NCBI GenBank assembly: GCA_947501445.1
Contig: CANMVS010000001.1
Span: 1-64,000, forward strand
DNA from: an uncultured Rhizobiaceae group bacterium
GTDB lineage: Bacteria > Pseudomonadota > Alphaproteobacteria > Rhizobiales > Rhizobiaceae
Length of the DNA stretch: 64,000 nt
Reading direction: 5' to 3'
Part shown: positions 1-7,828 of the stretch, in pieces
Layout: each line of letters opens with the position of its first letter
How positions within the stretch are numbered: position 1 is the first letter of the stretch
Translations under genes and position numbers: made by a program
The notes under the pieces: generated by a model
The model's database searches: none
Seen by the model: only the letters and a program-made list of their open reading frames with translations
What the model was told of the DNA's origin: nothing

Positions 1-75
1 GCGGGTTCAAATGAACGCCTCGAAGAATTCCAGGCGGAGGAATTCTTATTGCACTTGACAATGAGCCGGACATAA
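1..75 (+). CDS. possible 3' end of a gene cut by the window edge
   Basis: Frame 1 is open from the first base to a TAA at 73-75 and gives about 24 residues rich in Glu, Leu and Phe. It stops four bases before the left end of the IS1380 element. No family can be recognised from so short a piece. It may be chance, since an open frame of this length is common. Confidence 0.2.
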   Translation, partial: AGSNERLEEFQAEEFLLHLTMSRT

Positions 76-78
76 GAA

Positions 79-96
79 CCTGAATTATTCACCGGG
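79..96 (+). repeat. left terminal inverted repeat of IS1380 element
   Basis: Reads CCTGAATTATTCACCGGG. The reverse complement of 1662-1679 differs at three positions only, with an unbroken nine-base match in the middle. Confidence 0.7.
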
Positions 97-198
97 CTGA
101 GTAGTTTGGTTGGCGAGCGTGGATTAAGCTGTTGAATTAGCGTATGATTTTGGTGCTTAAACAAGATCATTCACCAGCAGCAGAAAATTACGCCCGCC

Positions 199-1539
199 AT
201 GACTGAAGATACCCTATTCCTGCCCGGCTTGTCACCTGTAGACGGTCTGGATATCCACGCCCGTTTTGATGGCGGCTCGTTATCGAGTGATGGTGGCGTG
301 CTTTTGCTGCGCGAGATTGAACAGGGTTTGAATTTCGCCGATACGCTGGCCAACTGTTTGCACGATAAACGCGATCGTCTGCGCACCCGCCATTCCTATT
401 CCTCGATGATCCGTTCGCGCCTGTTGGCGATTGCCTGTGGATACGAGGACTGTGACGATCATGATGAGTTGCGCCACGATCCTGCATTCAAGATGGCTTG
501 CGACCGTCTCCCGAACACGGGCAATGCACTGGCTTCCCAGCCGACTTTGTCAAGGCTGGAGAACACGCCATCGTGGCGTCAACTGGCGCGCATGGGGCTG
601 GGCCTGGTCGATCTGTTCTGTAAAAGCTTCCGCGCCGTGCCGAGACATATCGTGCTTGATATTGACGACACCACCGACCGCACGCATGGCGGCCAGCAAT
701 TGTCATTGTTCAACACGCACGCCGGTGGTTATTGTTTCCAGCCGATCCATATTTACGATGCGGCGTCACAAAAGCCGGTGTGCTTTGTGCTGCGACCCGG
801 CAAACGACCTTCCGGGCAAGAGGCAGCTCAGGTTCTGCGCCACGTGATCCGGCGCATTCGGCAGAACTGGCCACGGGTCGTCATCACAGTGCGTGGTGAC
901 GGACATTACGGCACCCCCGCGGTCATGGACTTTCTGGAACAATCCGGCTGTTTCTATATCCTCGGTCTGCCCGGCAACAAAACCTTGAAACAGATATCAC
1001 ACCCTTGGTGCGATGATGTTGCAATGCGTCGGGCACTTGGCCAAAAGAATAAAATCAGACGCTTCTTCCAAACCCGATACGGCGCCAAAAGCTGGTCGAA
1101 GCAACGCAAAGTAATCGCCCGCATTGAGGCCACCGAGCAAGGTAGCGATGTCCGATTTATCGTCACCAATTTGCCGGGACGCGGCAAGCATCTGTATGAA
1201 AAGGTCTATTGCACGCGTGGAAAAATGGAGAACTTGATCAAGGAACATAAGCTCTACACCAAGTCCGACCGCACATCCTGTCATCGATGGGAGGCCAACC
1301 AGTTCCGTTTGTTCCTGCACACTGGAGCCTACTGGTTGCTTTTGCTGCTGCGCGGTGCCGCGCCGAAACGCTCACGATGGCGAGGTGCAACATTTGAAAC
1401 CATCCGCAGGGCGTTTTTGAAAATCGCCATACGTGTCGAGCAATTGAAAACCCGCATCACAATCGCATTGCCGACAGCTTGCCCAAACCGGAACATGCTT
1501 GTCTTGTTGGTGACACGTATCAACGCGCAAAGTCCATGA
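199..1539 (+). CDS. IS1380-family transposase
   Basis: DDE-type transposase of 446 residues that would catalyse cut-and-paste movement of the surrounding element. The N-terminus, with a conserved SSDGGVLLLREIE stretch near residues 28-40, is typical of the family. An acidic residue sits in the VRGDGHYG motif near 232-239, and a C-terminal Arg/Lys-rich half follows. The length matches intact members and no stop or frameshift is seen, so the protein may be active. The ATG at 199 follows about 100 bp of leader inside the left end. Confidence 0.88.
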   Translation: MTEDTLFLPGLSPVDGLDIHARFDGGSLSSDGGVLLLREIEQGLNFADTLANCLHDKRDRLRTRHSYSSMIRSRLLAIACGYEDCDDHDELRHDPAFKMACDRLPNTGNALASQPTLSRLENTPSWRQLARMGLGLVDLFCKSFRAVPRHIVLDIDDTTDRTHGGQQLSLFNTHAGGYCFQPIHIYDAASQKPVCFVLRPGKRPSGQEAAQVLRHVIRRIRQNWPRVVITVRGDGHYGTPAVMDFLEQSGCFYILGLPGNKTLKQISHPWCDDVAMRRALGQKNKIRRFFQTRYGAKSWSKQRKVIARIEATEQGSDVRFIVTNLPGRGKHLYEKVYCTRGKMENLIKEHKLYTKSDRTSCHRWEANQFRLFLHTGAYWLLLLLRGAAPKRSRWRGATFETIRRAFLKIAIRVEQLKTRITIALPTACPNRNMLVLLVTRINAQSP

Positions 1540-1661
1540 CCGACGCGGCTAAAGCCGCCGTTTAATCCCCAAAGACAAACCCTCAACGCATACCTAAAGT
1601 CCAACCAAATCCCCCGCCGTCAACCCGGTCGAACGAACGCGCGCTTCTCAATGTGCAATAA

Positions 1662-1679
1662 CCCGATGAATAATTGGGG
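1662..1679 (-). repeat. right terminal inverted repeat of IS1380 element
   Basis: Inverted partner of 79-96, about 120 bp past the transposase stop codon. It marks the element boundary next to tRNA-Thr. Confidence 0.7.
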
Positions 1680-1697
1680 CTAACTATTTGAAAACTA

Positions 1698-1773
<76 letters not shown>

Positions 1774-1921
1774 AACGCCGCTGCAATTACCACAATGATC
1801 GTGTGTGTAAAGTAAAATAATTGAGAAATTCACGCTTTATGCCTCTGTCGCAATCAAAAGCCTTGTAACAGCGTCCTGCGGTCGTCATGGTAGGCATAAC
1901 GGAACCAACGACCGGACCCCG

Positions 1922-2695
1922 ATGACGCGCAATATTTCTTCTCTGTGCTTTATATCAAGCGACTCCCGGAAAGCCCGCGATGCGGCCAAACATCTGGCTG
2001 GCCTGTATGGTCAGGCACGCAGGGAAGACGCTGATGTTATTGTGGCGCTCGGCGGGGATGGCTTCATGCTGCAAACGCTGCATGACACGATGGAAACCGG
2101 AAAACTGGTCTATGGCATGAATCAGGGAACCATTGGCTTCCTGATGAATGAATATCAGGACGCTGACCTGCGTGAACGAATCAACAGCGCGGTTGAAAAT
2201 TACATTCGCCCCCTTGAAATGACTGCCACGACAAGTGGTGGAGACATGATCCACGCCTTTGCGATCAATGAGGTTTCACTCTTTCGGCAATCCTATCAGG
2301 CAGCCAAGCTGAAGGTGAAGACGGATGGAAAGCTGCGGCTGGAAGAATTGGTGTGTGATGGCCTCATGGTTGCTACACCGGCCGGATCAACTGCCTATAA
2401 TTTGTCTGCGCACGGGCCTATTCTGCCGTTGGAAGCGCCCTTGCTGGCACTGACGCCGGTCAGTCCGTTTCGACCACGGCGCTGGCGTGGTGCACTGCTG
2501 CCGAACCGCGTAACGGTGGAAATTGATGTACTTGAAGAGACCAAAAGACCTGTTAACGCAGTTGCCGACCATACGGAGGTTAAATCCGTCGTCAGCGTCA
2601 CGATACGCGAATCAGATCGGGTCACAGCACGCATATTGTCCGACCCGGCGCATAACTGGAATGACCGCATTCTCGCCGAACAATTTCAATATTGA
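1922..2695 (+). CDS. nadK: NAD kinase
   Basis: Phosphorylates NAD to NADP in the cytosol, the only route to NADP in most bacteria. The 257-residue protein has the diagnostic GGDG motif at residues 44-47, an NE pair at 116-117 and the ATPAGSTAYN loop at 151-160 that binds NAD. Length is normal for the short proteobacterial form. ATG at 1922 gives the expected N-terminus, though the upstream ribosome-binding site is weak. It stands alone, about 150 bp after tRNA-Thr (opposite strand), and is followed by a secreted-protein gene on the same strand. Confidence 0.95.
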   Translation: MTRNISSLCFISSDSRKARDAAKHLAGLYGQARREDADVIVALGGDGFMLQTLHDTMETGKLVYGMNQGTIGFLMNEYQDADLRERINSAVENYIRPLEMTATTSGGDMIHAFAINEVSLFRQSYQAAKLKVKTDGKLRLEELVCDGLMVATPAGSTAYNLSAHGPILPLEAPLLALTPVSPFRPRRWRGALLPNRVTVEIDVLEETKRPVNAVADHTEVKSVVSVTIRESDRVTARILSDPAHNWNDRILAEQFQY

Positions 2696-2761
2696 GTTTC
2701 ATTGGGCTTACATGAGTCTGGCTGATTGTTCTTTGACCAGACACCACAAGAGGGTATCTGA

Positions 2762-3292
2762 ATGAAAAATATCTTCCCACGCACATCACCATCCCTGTTG
2801 ATGGCTGCAGCTATCATTGCAGCCATGTCCACGCTGCCGGCTGTTGCACAATCCGGTGCCGATGAAGAGCCGGGTGCCATTGCAGGCTCGGTATCGACAC
2901 GCGTTCTATCAGCCGTCAGTGGTGGCTTTTGGCAGCAGACAGCTGAAACGGCCAGCGAGGGCGACAAAGAGGCTTCAACGCAGGAGCAGCGCGGCTACTA
3001 CCGGATTGTGGCGGTCCGTTCTGCCGACAACACATCACGGCTTTATCTGCAACGCATTCAGCTTGCAGCTGATGGACCGACGATGCTGGATTCAACCGAA
3101 ATTGCAGCACTGAGTGAGATGAAAGCCTATATCACTGACATGCGGCCGGAATCCTCAACCGGCATTGCACAGGAACCAGGCTTTGCAGCGTTCATCTATC
3201 TGAAGTCGGACCCTGCAGCTTCGGAACCTGATACCTATGAGTTATTCGTCGATGAATTTGGCGATGCTGATTTTGCCCTGGCCACCAATTAG
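2762..3292 (+). CDS. secreted protein of unknown function
   Basis: A 176-residue protein whose first ~30 residues form a Sec signal peptide (basic start, AAAIIAAM hydrophobic core, AVA-Q cleavage site), so it is predicted to be periplasmic. The mature part is acidic, has no cysteines and no motif I recognise. It lies 66 bp behind nadK on the same strand and could be co-transcribed, but that says little about function. The next gene is convergent. Confidence 0.7.
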   Translation: MKNIFPRTSPSLLMAAAIIAAMSTLPAVAQSGADEEPGAIAGSVSTRVLSAVSGGFWQQTAETASEGDKEASTQEQRGYYRIVAVRSADNTSRLYLQRIQLAADGPTMLDSTEIAALSEMKAYITDMRPESSTGIAQEPGFAAFIYLKSDPAASEPDTYELFVDEFGDADFALATN

Positions 3293-3449
3293 AGGGATTA
3301 CGCTTCACCACGTTGAGGCGAAACCAAGGTGATTTGAGCGGCCATTTGTCCCTTTAGGATGTGACTGTAGTCTGGAAGTTGCGCAATGACACAGCAAGGC
3401 GTTTGAGCACAACAGTAGTGACAAAACAGCAGAGGATGCGTGACCAAAT

Positions 3450-4700
3450 CTATTCAGACTTGAGCTCCACAGCACTTTCAGCCTCCAGTGCCACTTTGAT
3501 CAGGACGTCAAACCCGACCATGGCATCATTTGAGAAACCTTTTTTGCCGATGTCAAAATCAAGGCGTGAAATCGCCACTTCACCTTCAACAAACGCACGT
3601 TGATCTTCAATGATCAGATTAAACGGCAATATGACAGGTCTCACTTGCCCAGCCAGGGTCAATTGACCATGTGCCTCATAGGCATTCTCGCCGGTGCGCA
3701 CAAAGGTATCCGATTTAAATGTTGCAGACGGGTATAGGTCCACATTCAAAAAATCTGTCCCAACTGCCTGTTTGCTGACGCTGCCGAGTGAAAGACTGGC
3801 GATTGCAATATCGACTTTGGTGCTGGCATTTTCGAGATTGGCGGGATCAAATTCGATTGAAGCATTCCAACTGCCAAATTCACCCGATACCGGCTTTCCT
3901 GACTGAATTATTTCGATGTTGAGCGAGCTGTTTTGCATATCCACAAGCCACTGTGTGGCAGGGTTTGTCGCACCTGCGTCAACCTGACTGGTGTTCGCCG
4001 AATTCGGGTTGGTATTGGCCCCGCCCCCGGTTACGTCAACGACAGAAGCAACACCAACGATCAGGAAGGAAAAAACTGCCACCCCTATTGGAACGCTTCG
4101 CGGCGGTGGATTTGAAGCACCCAATTCCATGGATTGATGTATTCCGGGCACCATGCGCTTCAATGTATCATCTTTGTCAATCAGGGCATGTTTCAACGCA
4201 CCCGATATATGAAGCGCCAATGCGATACCCAGCAATATCAACGTGTAAAAATGAGCCGCTTCGAATATCGACCCGAGCCATGGGCTTTTGGGCACAAAAG
4301 GCAAATCCTGCGGCAACGGCCACCAGATTGGGGCAAATCCCTCTACTGCGGAGTGATGCAGCCACCCCGTGAGCGGCATCAAAATAATGGAGCCGTAGAG
4401 TATCCAATGCACTGTAATGGCGGCCTGGCTCTCAAGTGTTTTGTCACTGTTGAGAAGCACAGGGTGCGGCTGAAAGATCGTCCATATGATACGTGTAATC
4501 GCCACCGCAAATACTGTTACACCAACAGTTTTGTGCAACGAATAATACCACGATTTGGTGACCACTTCCCCGGAAGTTCTGGTTGGCAAGTCATGCATGA
4601 ACAAGCCTAATGCGATGAGCGTCAGCACCAGAACTGCGGTCACCCAATGAAACAGTTGGGAAATCAGCCCGTACGAATTGCGGGTATTGGCAAGTTTCAT
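3450..4700 (-). CDS. cytochrome b561-YceI fusion protein
   Basis: Inner-membrane di-heme b561-type electron carrier fused to a periplasmic YceI lipocalin-like domain. Residues about 8-185 hold four transmembrane segments with the histidines (LFHW, LHKTVG, LHHS, ALHIS regions) that bind heme in this family. A further hydrophobic segment near 205-225 leads into an extracytoplasmic YceI domain from about 250 to the end. YceI proteins bind polyisoprenoid lipids such as ubiquinone precursors. I start at ATG 4700 because GGAAGAG sits just upstream; an in-frame longer version lacks a good site. In E. coli the equivalents yceJ and yceI are separate neighbours, so this is a natural fusion. It is the second gene after yceI on the minus strand. 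Known of family: heme b and lipid binding; the electron donor here is not known. Confidence 0.9.
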   Translation of the reverse strand: MKLANTRNSYGLISQLFHWVTAVLVLTLIALGLFMHDLPTRTSGEVVTKSWYYSLHKTVGVTVFAVAITRIIWTIFQPHPVLLNSDKTLESQAAITVHWILYGSIILMPLTGWLHHSAVEGFAPIWWPLPQDLPFVPKSPWLGSIFEAAHFYTLILLGIALALHISGALKHALIDKDDTLKRMVPGIHQSMELGASNPPPRSVPIGVAVFSFLIVGVASVVDVTGGGANTNPNSANTSQVDAGATNPATQWLVDMQNSSLNIEIIQSGKPVSGEFGSWNASIEFDPANLENASTKVDIAIASLSLGSVSKQAVGTDFLNVDLYPSATFKSDTFVRTGENAYEAHGQLTLAGQVRPVILPFNLIIEDQRAFVEGEVAISRLDFDIGKKGFSNDAMVGFDVLIKVALEAESAVELKSE

Positions 4701-4765
4701 TGTTCTCTTCCCGGACCAATTAGGCGTGTCCACCACAAGAACCCAAAACTATTAAAAACGCAGAC

Positions 4766-4780
4766 GCCCCAATTTGGGGC
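4766..4780 (-). terminator. hairpin between yceI and the b561-YceI gene
   Basis: GCCCCAATTTGGGGC forms a 7-bp perfect stem. On the minus strand a run of five T follows after six bases. It may be a leaky terminator or a processing hairpin separating the two genes, which are 131 bp apart. Confidence 0.45.
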
Positions 4781-4831
4781 GCCGTTCGTCAGTTTTGGTC
4801 AACAATCGGCATTTGGTCGGTTAACCCCGGA

Positions 4832-5428
4832 TCACTGTCGGTCTTTCAATTCAGTAATGATTTTAATGGTAATCGGACCTGTCGAGAATCCCCCCACATC
4901 GAACGCCTGATGGTCGATTTCTGTCGTAGCAGAAAATGCAACCCACTGGCCTTTGTAGTAGTCCAACGCCCCGCCGAGGGGGTGTTCACCCAGATGTGTG
5001 AGTTTGGTGTTCAGCGTGACGGGCTTCGTCACACCGTGGATCGTCAGATCGCCGGTCACATCTGCTGTATCTTCCCCGGTCTTCTTTACCCCGGTACTGA
5101 TGAACTTGATTTCCGGATAGGTTTCGACTTCCAGGAAATCCTTACTCTTCAAATGGTCATCAAGCGGACCAAATCCGGTGGAAATACTGGTGGCATCAAT
5201 GGTCACATCCACGGATGATTTCTCTACGTTGTCCGGATCCAGATTCAGCATTCCATTGACTGCTGTGAATTCAGCCGACTGTGTTGAAACACCCGCATGG
5301 CTCCATTCGAGACGCACCTCGGTATGCCCCTGGTCGGTGTAATAGGTGTCTGCGGCGAAGGCTGGTGCGGATGTAAATGCTACGATGAATGATAGCACTG
5401 CTGAACGTGTTATATTGAGCGTTTTCAA
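4832..5428 (-). CDS. YceI family periplasmic protein
   Basis: Lipocalin-like lipid-binding protein of the YceI family, probably binding a polyisoprenoid in the periplasm. After a signal peptide ending in APAFA-A, the mature protein shows family features: an N-terminal HTEVRLEWSHAG region, SVDVTIDATSISTG, DDHLKSKDFLEVETYPEIKF and LTIHGVTKPV. I chose the TTG at 5428, which has AGGAG seven bases upstream and starts the signal peptide cleanly (198 aa); an ATG at 5470 would add 14 polar residues. It is the first gene of a likely two-gene unit with the b561-YceI fusion and is divergent from a MarR regulator. Confidence 0.88.
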   Translation of the reverse strand: MKTLNITRSAVLSFIVAFTSAPAFAADTYYTDQGHTEVRLEWSHAGVSTQSAEFTAVNGMLNLDPDNVEKSSVDVTIDATSISTGFGPLDDHLKSKDFLEVETYPEIKFISTGVKKTGEDTADVTGDLTIHGVTKPVTLNTKLTHLGEHPLGGALDYYKGQWVAFSATTEIDHQAFDVGGFSTGPITIKIITELKDRQ

Positions 5429-5541
5429 TCCAATTCTCCTCTTGGGTGATTTGCTTGCGCTATCTGTCAACTTGTATTTGCGTCAGATCATTCGAGTGGA
5501 TCAGATTGCGCAAACGAAACAGTATATGGGTTGATGAAATG

Positions 5542-5559
5542 TAGATGAATATGCATCTA
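5542..5559. promoter_or_regulatory. candidate MarR operator palindrome
   Basis: TAGATGAATATGCATCTA is an 18-bp near-perfect palindrome (one mismatched pair) in the divergent region between yceI and the MarR gene. Size and position suit a winged-helix dimer acting on both promoters. Regulation is inferred. Confidence 0.5.
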
Positions 5560-5615
5560 TGTAATTTCGACATGAATCACAATCAGAAATTTCATCGATC
5601 ACCAGAAAGTGAAAA

Positions 5616-6047
5616 ATGTATCCGAGTGAAGAAGAAACAAAATTATGGGTGGCGCTAAACCGTTCACAGCGGATCATCTACAAAGCCATAGATGCCAGGC
5701 TCAAAGAGGAAGGCCTGCCACCCCTGCGCTGGTACGATGTGCTTTGGGAACTGGAACGCACGGATGGTGCGGGCCTGCGGCCATTTGTATTGGAAAGCAA
5801 ATTGCTGTTCGAACAATCAAACCTGTCCAGACTGATACACCGCATGGTGCTGTCAGCACTTATTGAGGAACAGAAATTTGACGGCGATGGGCGCGGAAAA
5901 GTGCTGCAGATTACGCAAAAGGGACGGCAGACACGCCAACAAATGTGGGAAATTTACGGGCCGCTTATTCAGCGACATATCGGTCGCGCATCGTGTACAT
6001 TTGATCGGGCCGTTGTTGCCGGTGCACTGGAATCGCTTATTGACTGA
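5616..6047 (+). CDS. MarR family transcriptional regulator
   Basis: A 143-residue winged-helix DNA-binding protein. The helix-turn-helix lies around residues 55-85 (LESKLLFEQSNLSRLIHRMVLSALI), followed by the wing with the DGDGRGKV turn near 89-96 that is typical of MarR. It is divergent from the yceI pair, with a palindrome between them, so autoregulation and control of those genes is the simplest reading. Ligand unknown. ATG at 5616 has only a weak GAAAG upstream. Confidence 0.88.
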   Translation: MYPSEEETKLWVALNRSQRIIYKAIDARLKEEGLPPLRWYDVLWELERTDGAGLRPFVLESKLLFEQSNLSRLIHRMVLSALIEEQKFDGDGRGKVLQITQKGRQTRQQMWEIYGPLIQRHIGRASCTFDRAVVAGALESLID

Positions 6048-6054
6048 TCATTGG

Positions 6055-6152
6055 ACCGTTTTACGTTTTGTCAGAAACGGGACAACGGTGCCGGCCTTTG
6101 ATTTTGTTGATACATTCAGGTTTTGCCGATTCCGTCAAAACCTTAATTGCTC
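6055..6152 (+). repeat. dispersed two-hairpin repeat, copy A
   Basis: About 98 bp. The 5' half can pair ACCGTTT with AAACGG; the 3' half has an 8-bp stem AGGTTTTG / CAAAACCT at 6118-6125 and 6136-6143 with a 10-base loop. Closely similar copies occur at 21762-21859 and 23669-23766, and diverged ones at 15521-15601 and 50695-50780. It lies between the convergent marR and prfB genes. Nothing else is seen between this copy and 6400. Confidence 0.8.
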
Positions 6153-6399
6153 CAGGCAAACCTGTCTGGACAGCTGTTTACACGCAATTCCTGAATACAG
6201 CAGCGAAACATCGGCAAATCGGAGTGTCCAAATTACTGGTACACCACATAGTCGATGACGCCATGCCAACAGGTCAACAAAGCACGATAGCTCGAGATTC
6301 TGGCCAGAGCTAAAATCCATTGTCACGGATCGGGCGTCTGATGTGTTCCCAAAAGAGCTGGTTATTCTCTCAGAAAAACATCAGAGATTTCCAATCCAA

Positions 6400-7519
6400 T
6401 CAGTCTGTTGATTCCTCACCACCGTGAATGCGATGGGCCAGTGCCGCTTCCATAAACATGTCCAGATCACCATCGAGCACATCCTGAGGGCTGGTGCTTT
6501 CGGTGTTGGTTCGCAAATCCTTGACCAGTTGATAAGGCTGCAACACGTAAGAGCGAATCTGATGCCCCCAACCGATTTCGGTCTTTGAGGCTTCCTGTTC
6601 GTTGGCCTCGGCTTCGCGCCTTTTCAGCTCTTCCTCGTAAAGACGTGATCGAAGCATCTCCCACGCCGTCGCACGGTTCTTATGCTGTGAGCGTTCATTT
6701 TGACACTGTACGACAATATTGGTCGGGATATGCGTTATGCGCACAGCCGAGTCCGTTGTATTGACATGCTGTCCACCGGCACCGGATGCCCGGTAAGTAT
6801 CAATGCGCACCTCGGAATCCGGGATATCAATTTCAATCGTGTCATCGATCACCGGATAGACCCAGATGGACGAGAATGACGTGTGACGTCTGGCCTGACT
6901 GTCAAACGGGGAAATTCGAACAAGCCGATGCACGCCGGATTCAGTCTTCAACCAGCCATAGGCATTGTGCCCTCTGATCAGCATGGTGACCGATTTTATG
7001 CCGGCTTCTTCTCCGTCATGAATTTCAAGAACCTCGACCTTCATTTTGCGCTTTTCAGCCCAGCGGCTGTACATGCGCATGAGCATGGCGGCCCAATCCT
7101 GGCTTTCTGTACCACCGGCACCGGAATGCACTTCAATATAGCTGTCATTGCTGTCAGCTTCGCCCGACAGCAGCATTTCGATCTGACGGCGATCAATGTC
7201 TGTCTTCATGGCACGCAGACCGTCTTCTGCCTCCGTGACAATGTCAGCGTCATCTTCCTCTTCACCGAGTTCGATGAGACCGATGTTATCATCCAGACTG
7301 GTTTGCAGATCCCGCAGACTGGTTATGTTTTCTTCCAGCTGCTGGCGCTCACGCATCATATTCTGCGCTTCTTGCGGATCATTCCAGATGTCCGGATCTT
7401 CGGCTTTAACGTTCAGAAACTCCAGTCTTTTGAGTGCCTGATCCCAGTCAAAGATGCCTCCTCAGCAGGCTTATGGCCTGCTTGATTTCGTCAACAATCA
7501 GTTGAATTTCCGAACGCAT
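6400..7519 (-). CDS. prfB: peptide chain release factor 2, with programmed +1 frameshift
   Basis: RF2 ends translation at UGA and UAA codons. The gene is read in two frames: ATG at 7519 opens 23 codons ending CTT TGA at 7453-7448; the ribosome must skip the T at 7450 and continue GAC TGG GAT to the stop at 6400, giving about 372 residues, the normal RF2 length. The downstream part contains the GGQ peptidyl-hydrolysis loop ([17 protein letters not shown]) and the anticodon-mimic region. Low RF2 makes the ribosome pause at its own UGA and shift, so the protein controls its own level. Gene order prfB-mrcA-amiC matches other Rhizobiales. An annotation that starts at 7359 would miss about 53 residues. 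Confidence 0.95.
7447..7462 (-). promoter_or_regulatory. prfB +1 frameshift signal
   Basis: On the minus strand: AGGAGG, then CAT, then CTTTGAC. The internal Shine-Dalgarno-like AGGAGG sits three bases before the slippery CTT, the same spacing as in E. coli prfB, and the in-frame TGA is followed by C, a weak context. Confidence 0.95.
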
Positions 7520-7828
7520 AGTCTGTTTTCTAACCTATATTTCCAGCTGCACATTCTGACACAATCAAAACAGCAGCCGACATTGCATTTATGTATGCCA
7601 TCGTCCCTCAACAGCTTTTGCGGTTCAAAGGTGACACACCACAAACAGCGCTTTGCCTTTGACCTGCCATACAGACTGGCTGCAAGGAGCCTTGGTCTGC
7701 GAACCGATGAAAGAAGAAGGGCCAGTTCAGGGTTACCTGAATTGGCATTGCCTGCCGGAACATAGTCACGCCGCACCATCAAGTAAAGATGTCCGGCGCG
7801 ACCCTGTGGCAATATCTTTGTGGTGATG
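7520..7828. other. intergenic region upstream of prfB
   Basis: 309 bp between the mrcA stop and the prfB start. It should hold the prfB promoter. I see no RNA gene, convincing small ORF or strong hairpin. Confidence 0.4.

Larger units (their letters stand above)
79..1679 (+). mobile_element. IS1380-family insertion sequence
   Basis: A 446-residue transposase gene lies between imperfect terminal inverted repeats at 79-96 and 1662-1679 (15 of 18 positions match). Size (about 1.6 kb), a single ORF and CC-starting ends fit the IS1380 family. I could not find a target-site duplication in the bases directly outside the two ends, so the insertion may be old, the exact ends may be a base or two off, or a flank may have been rearranged. 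The right end lies about 20 bp from the 3' end of tRNA-Thr. Confidence 0.8.
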
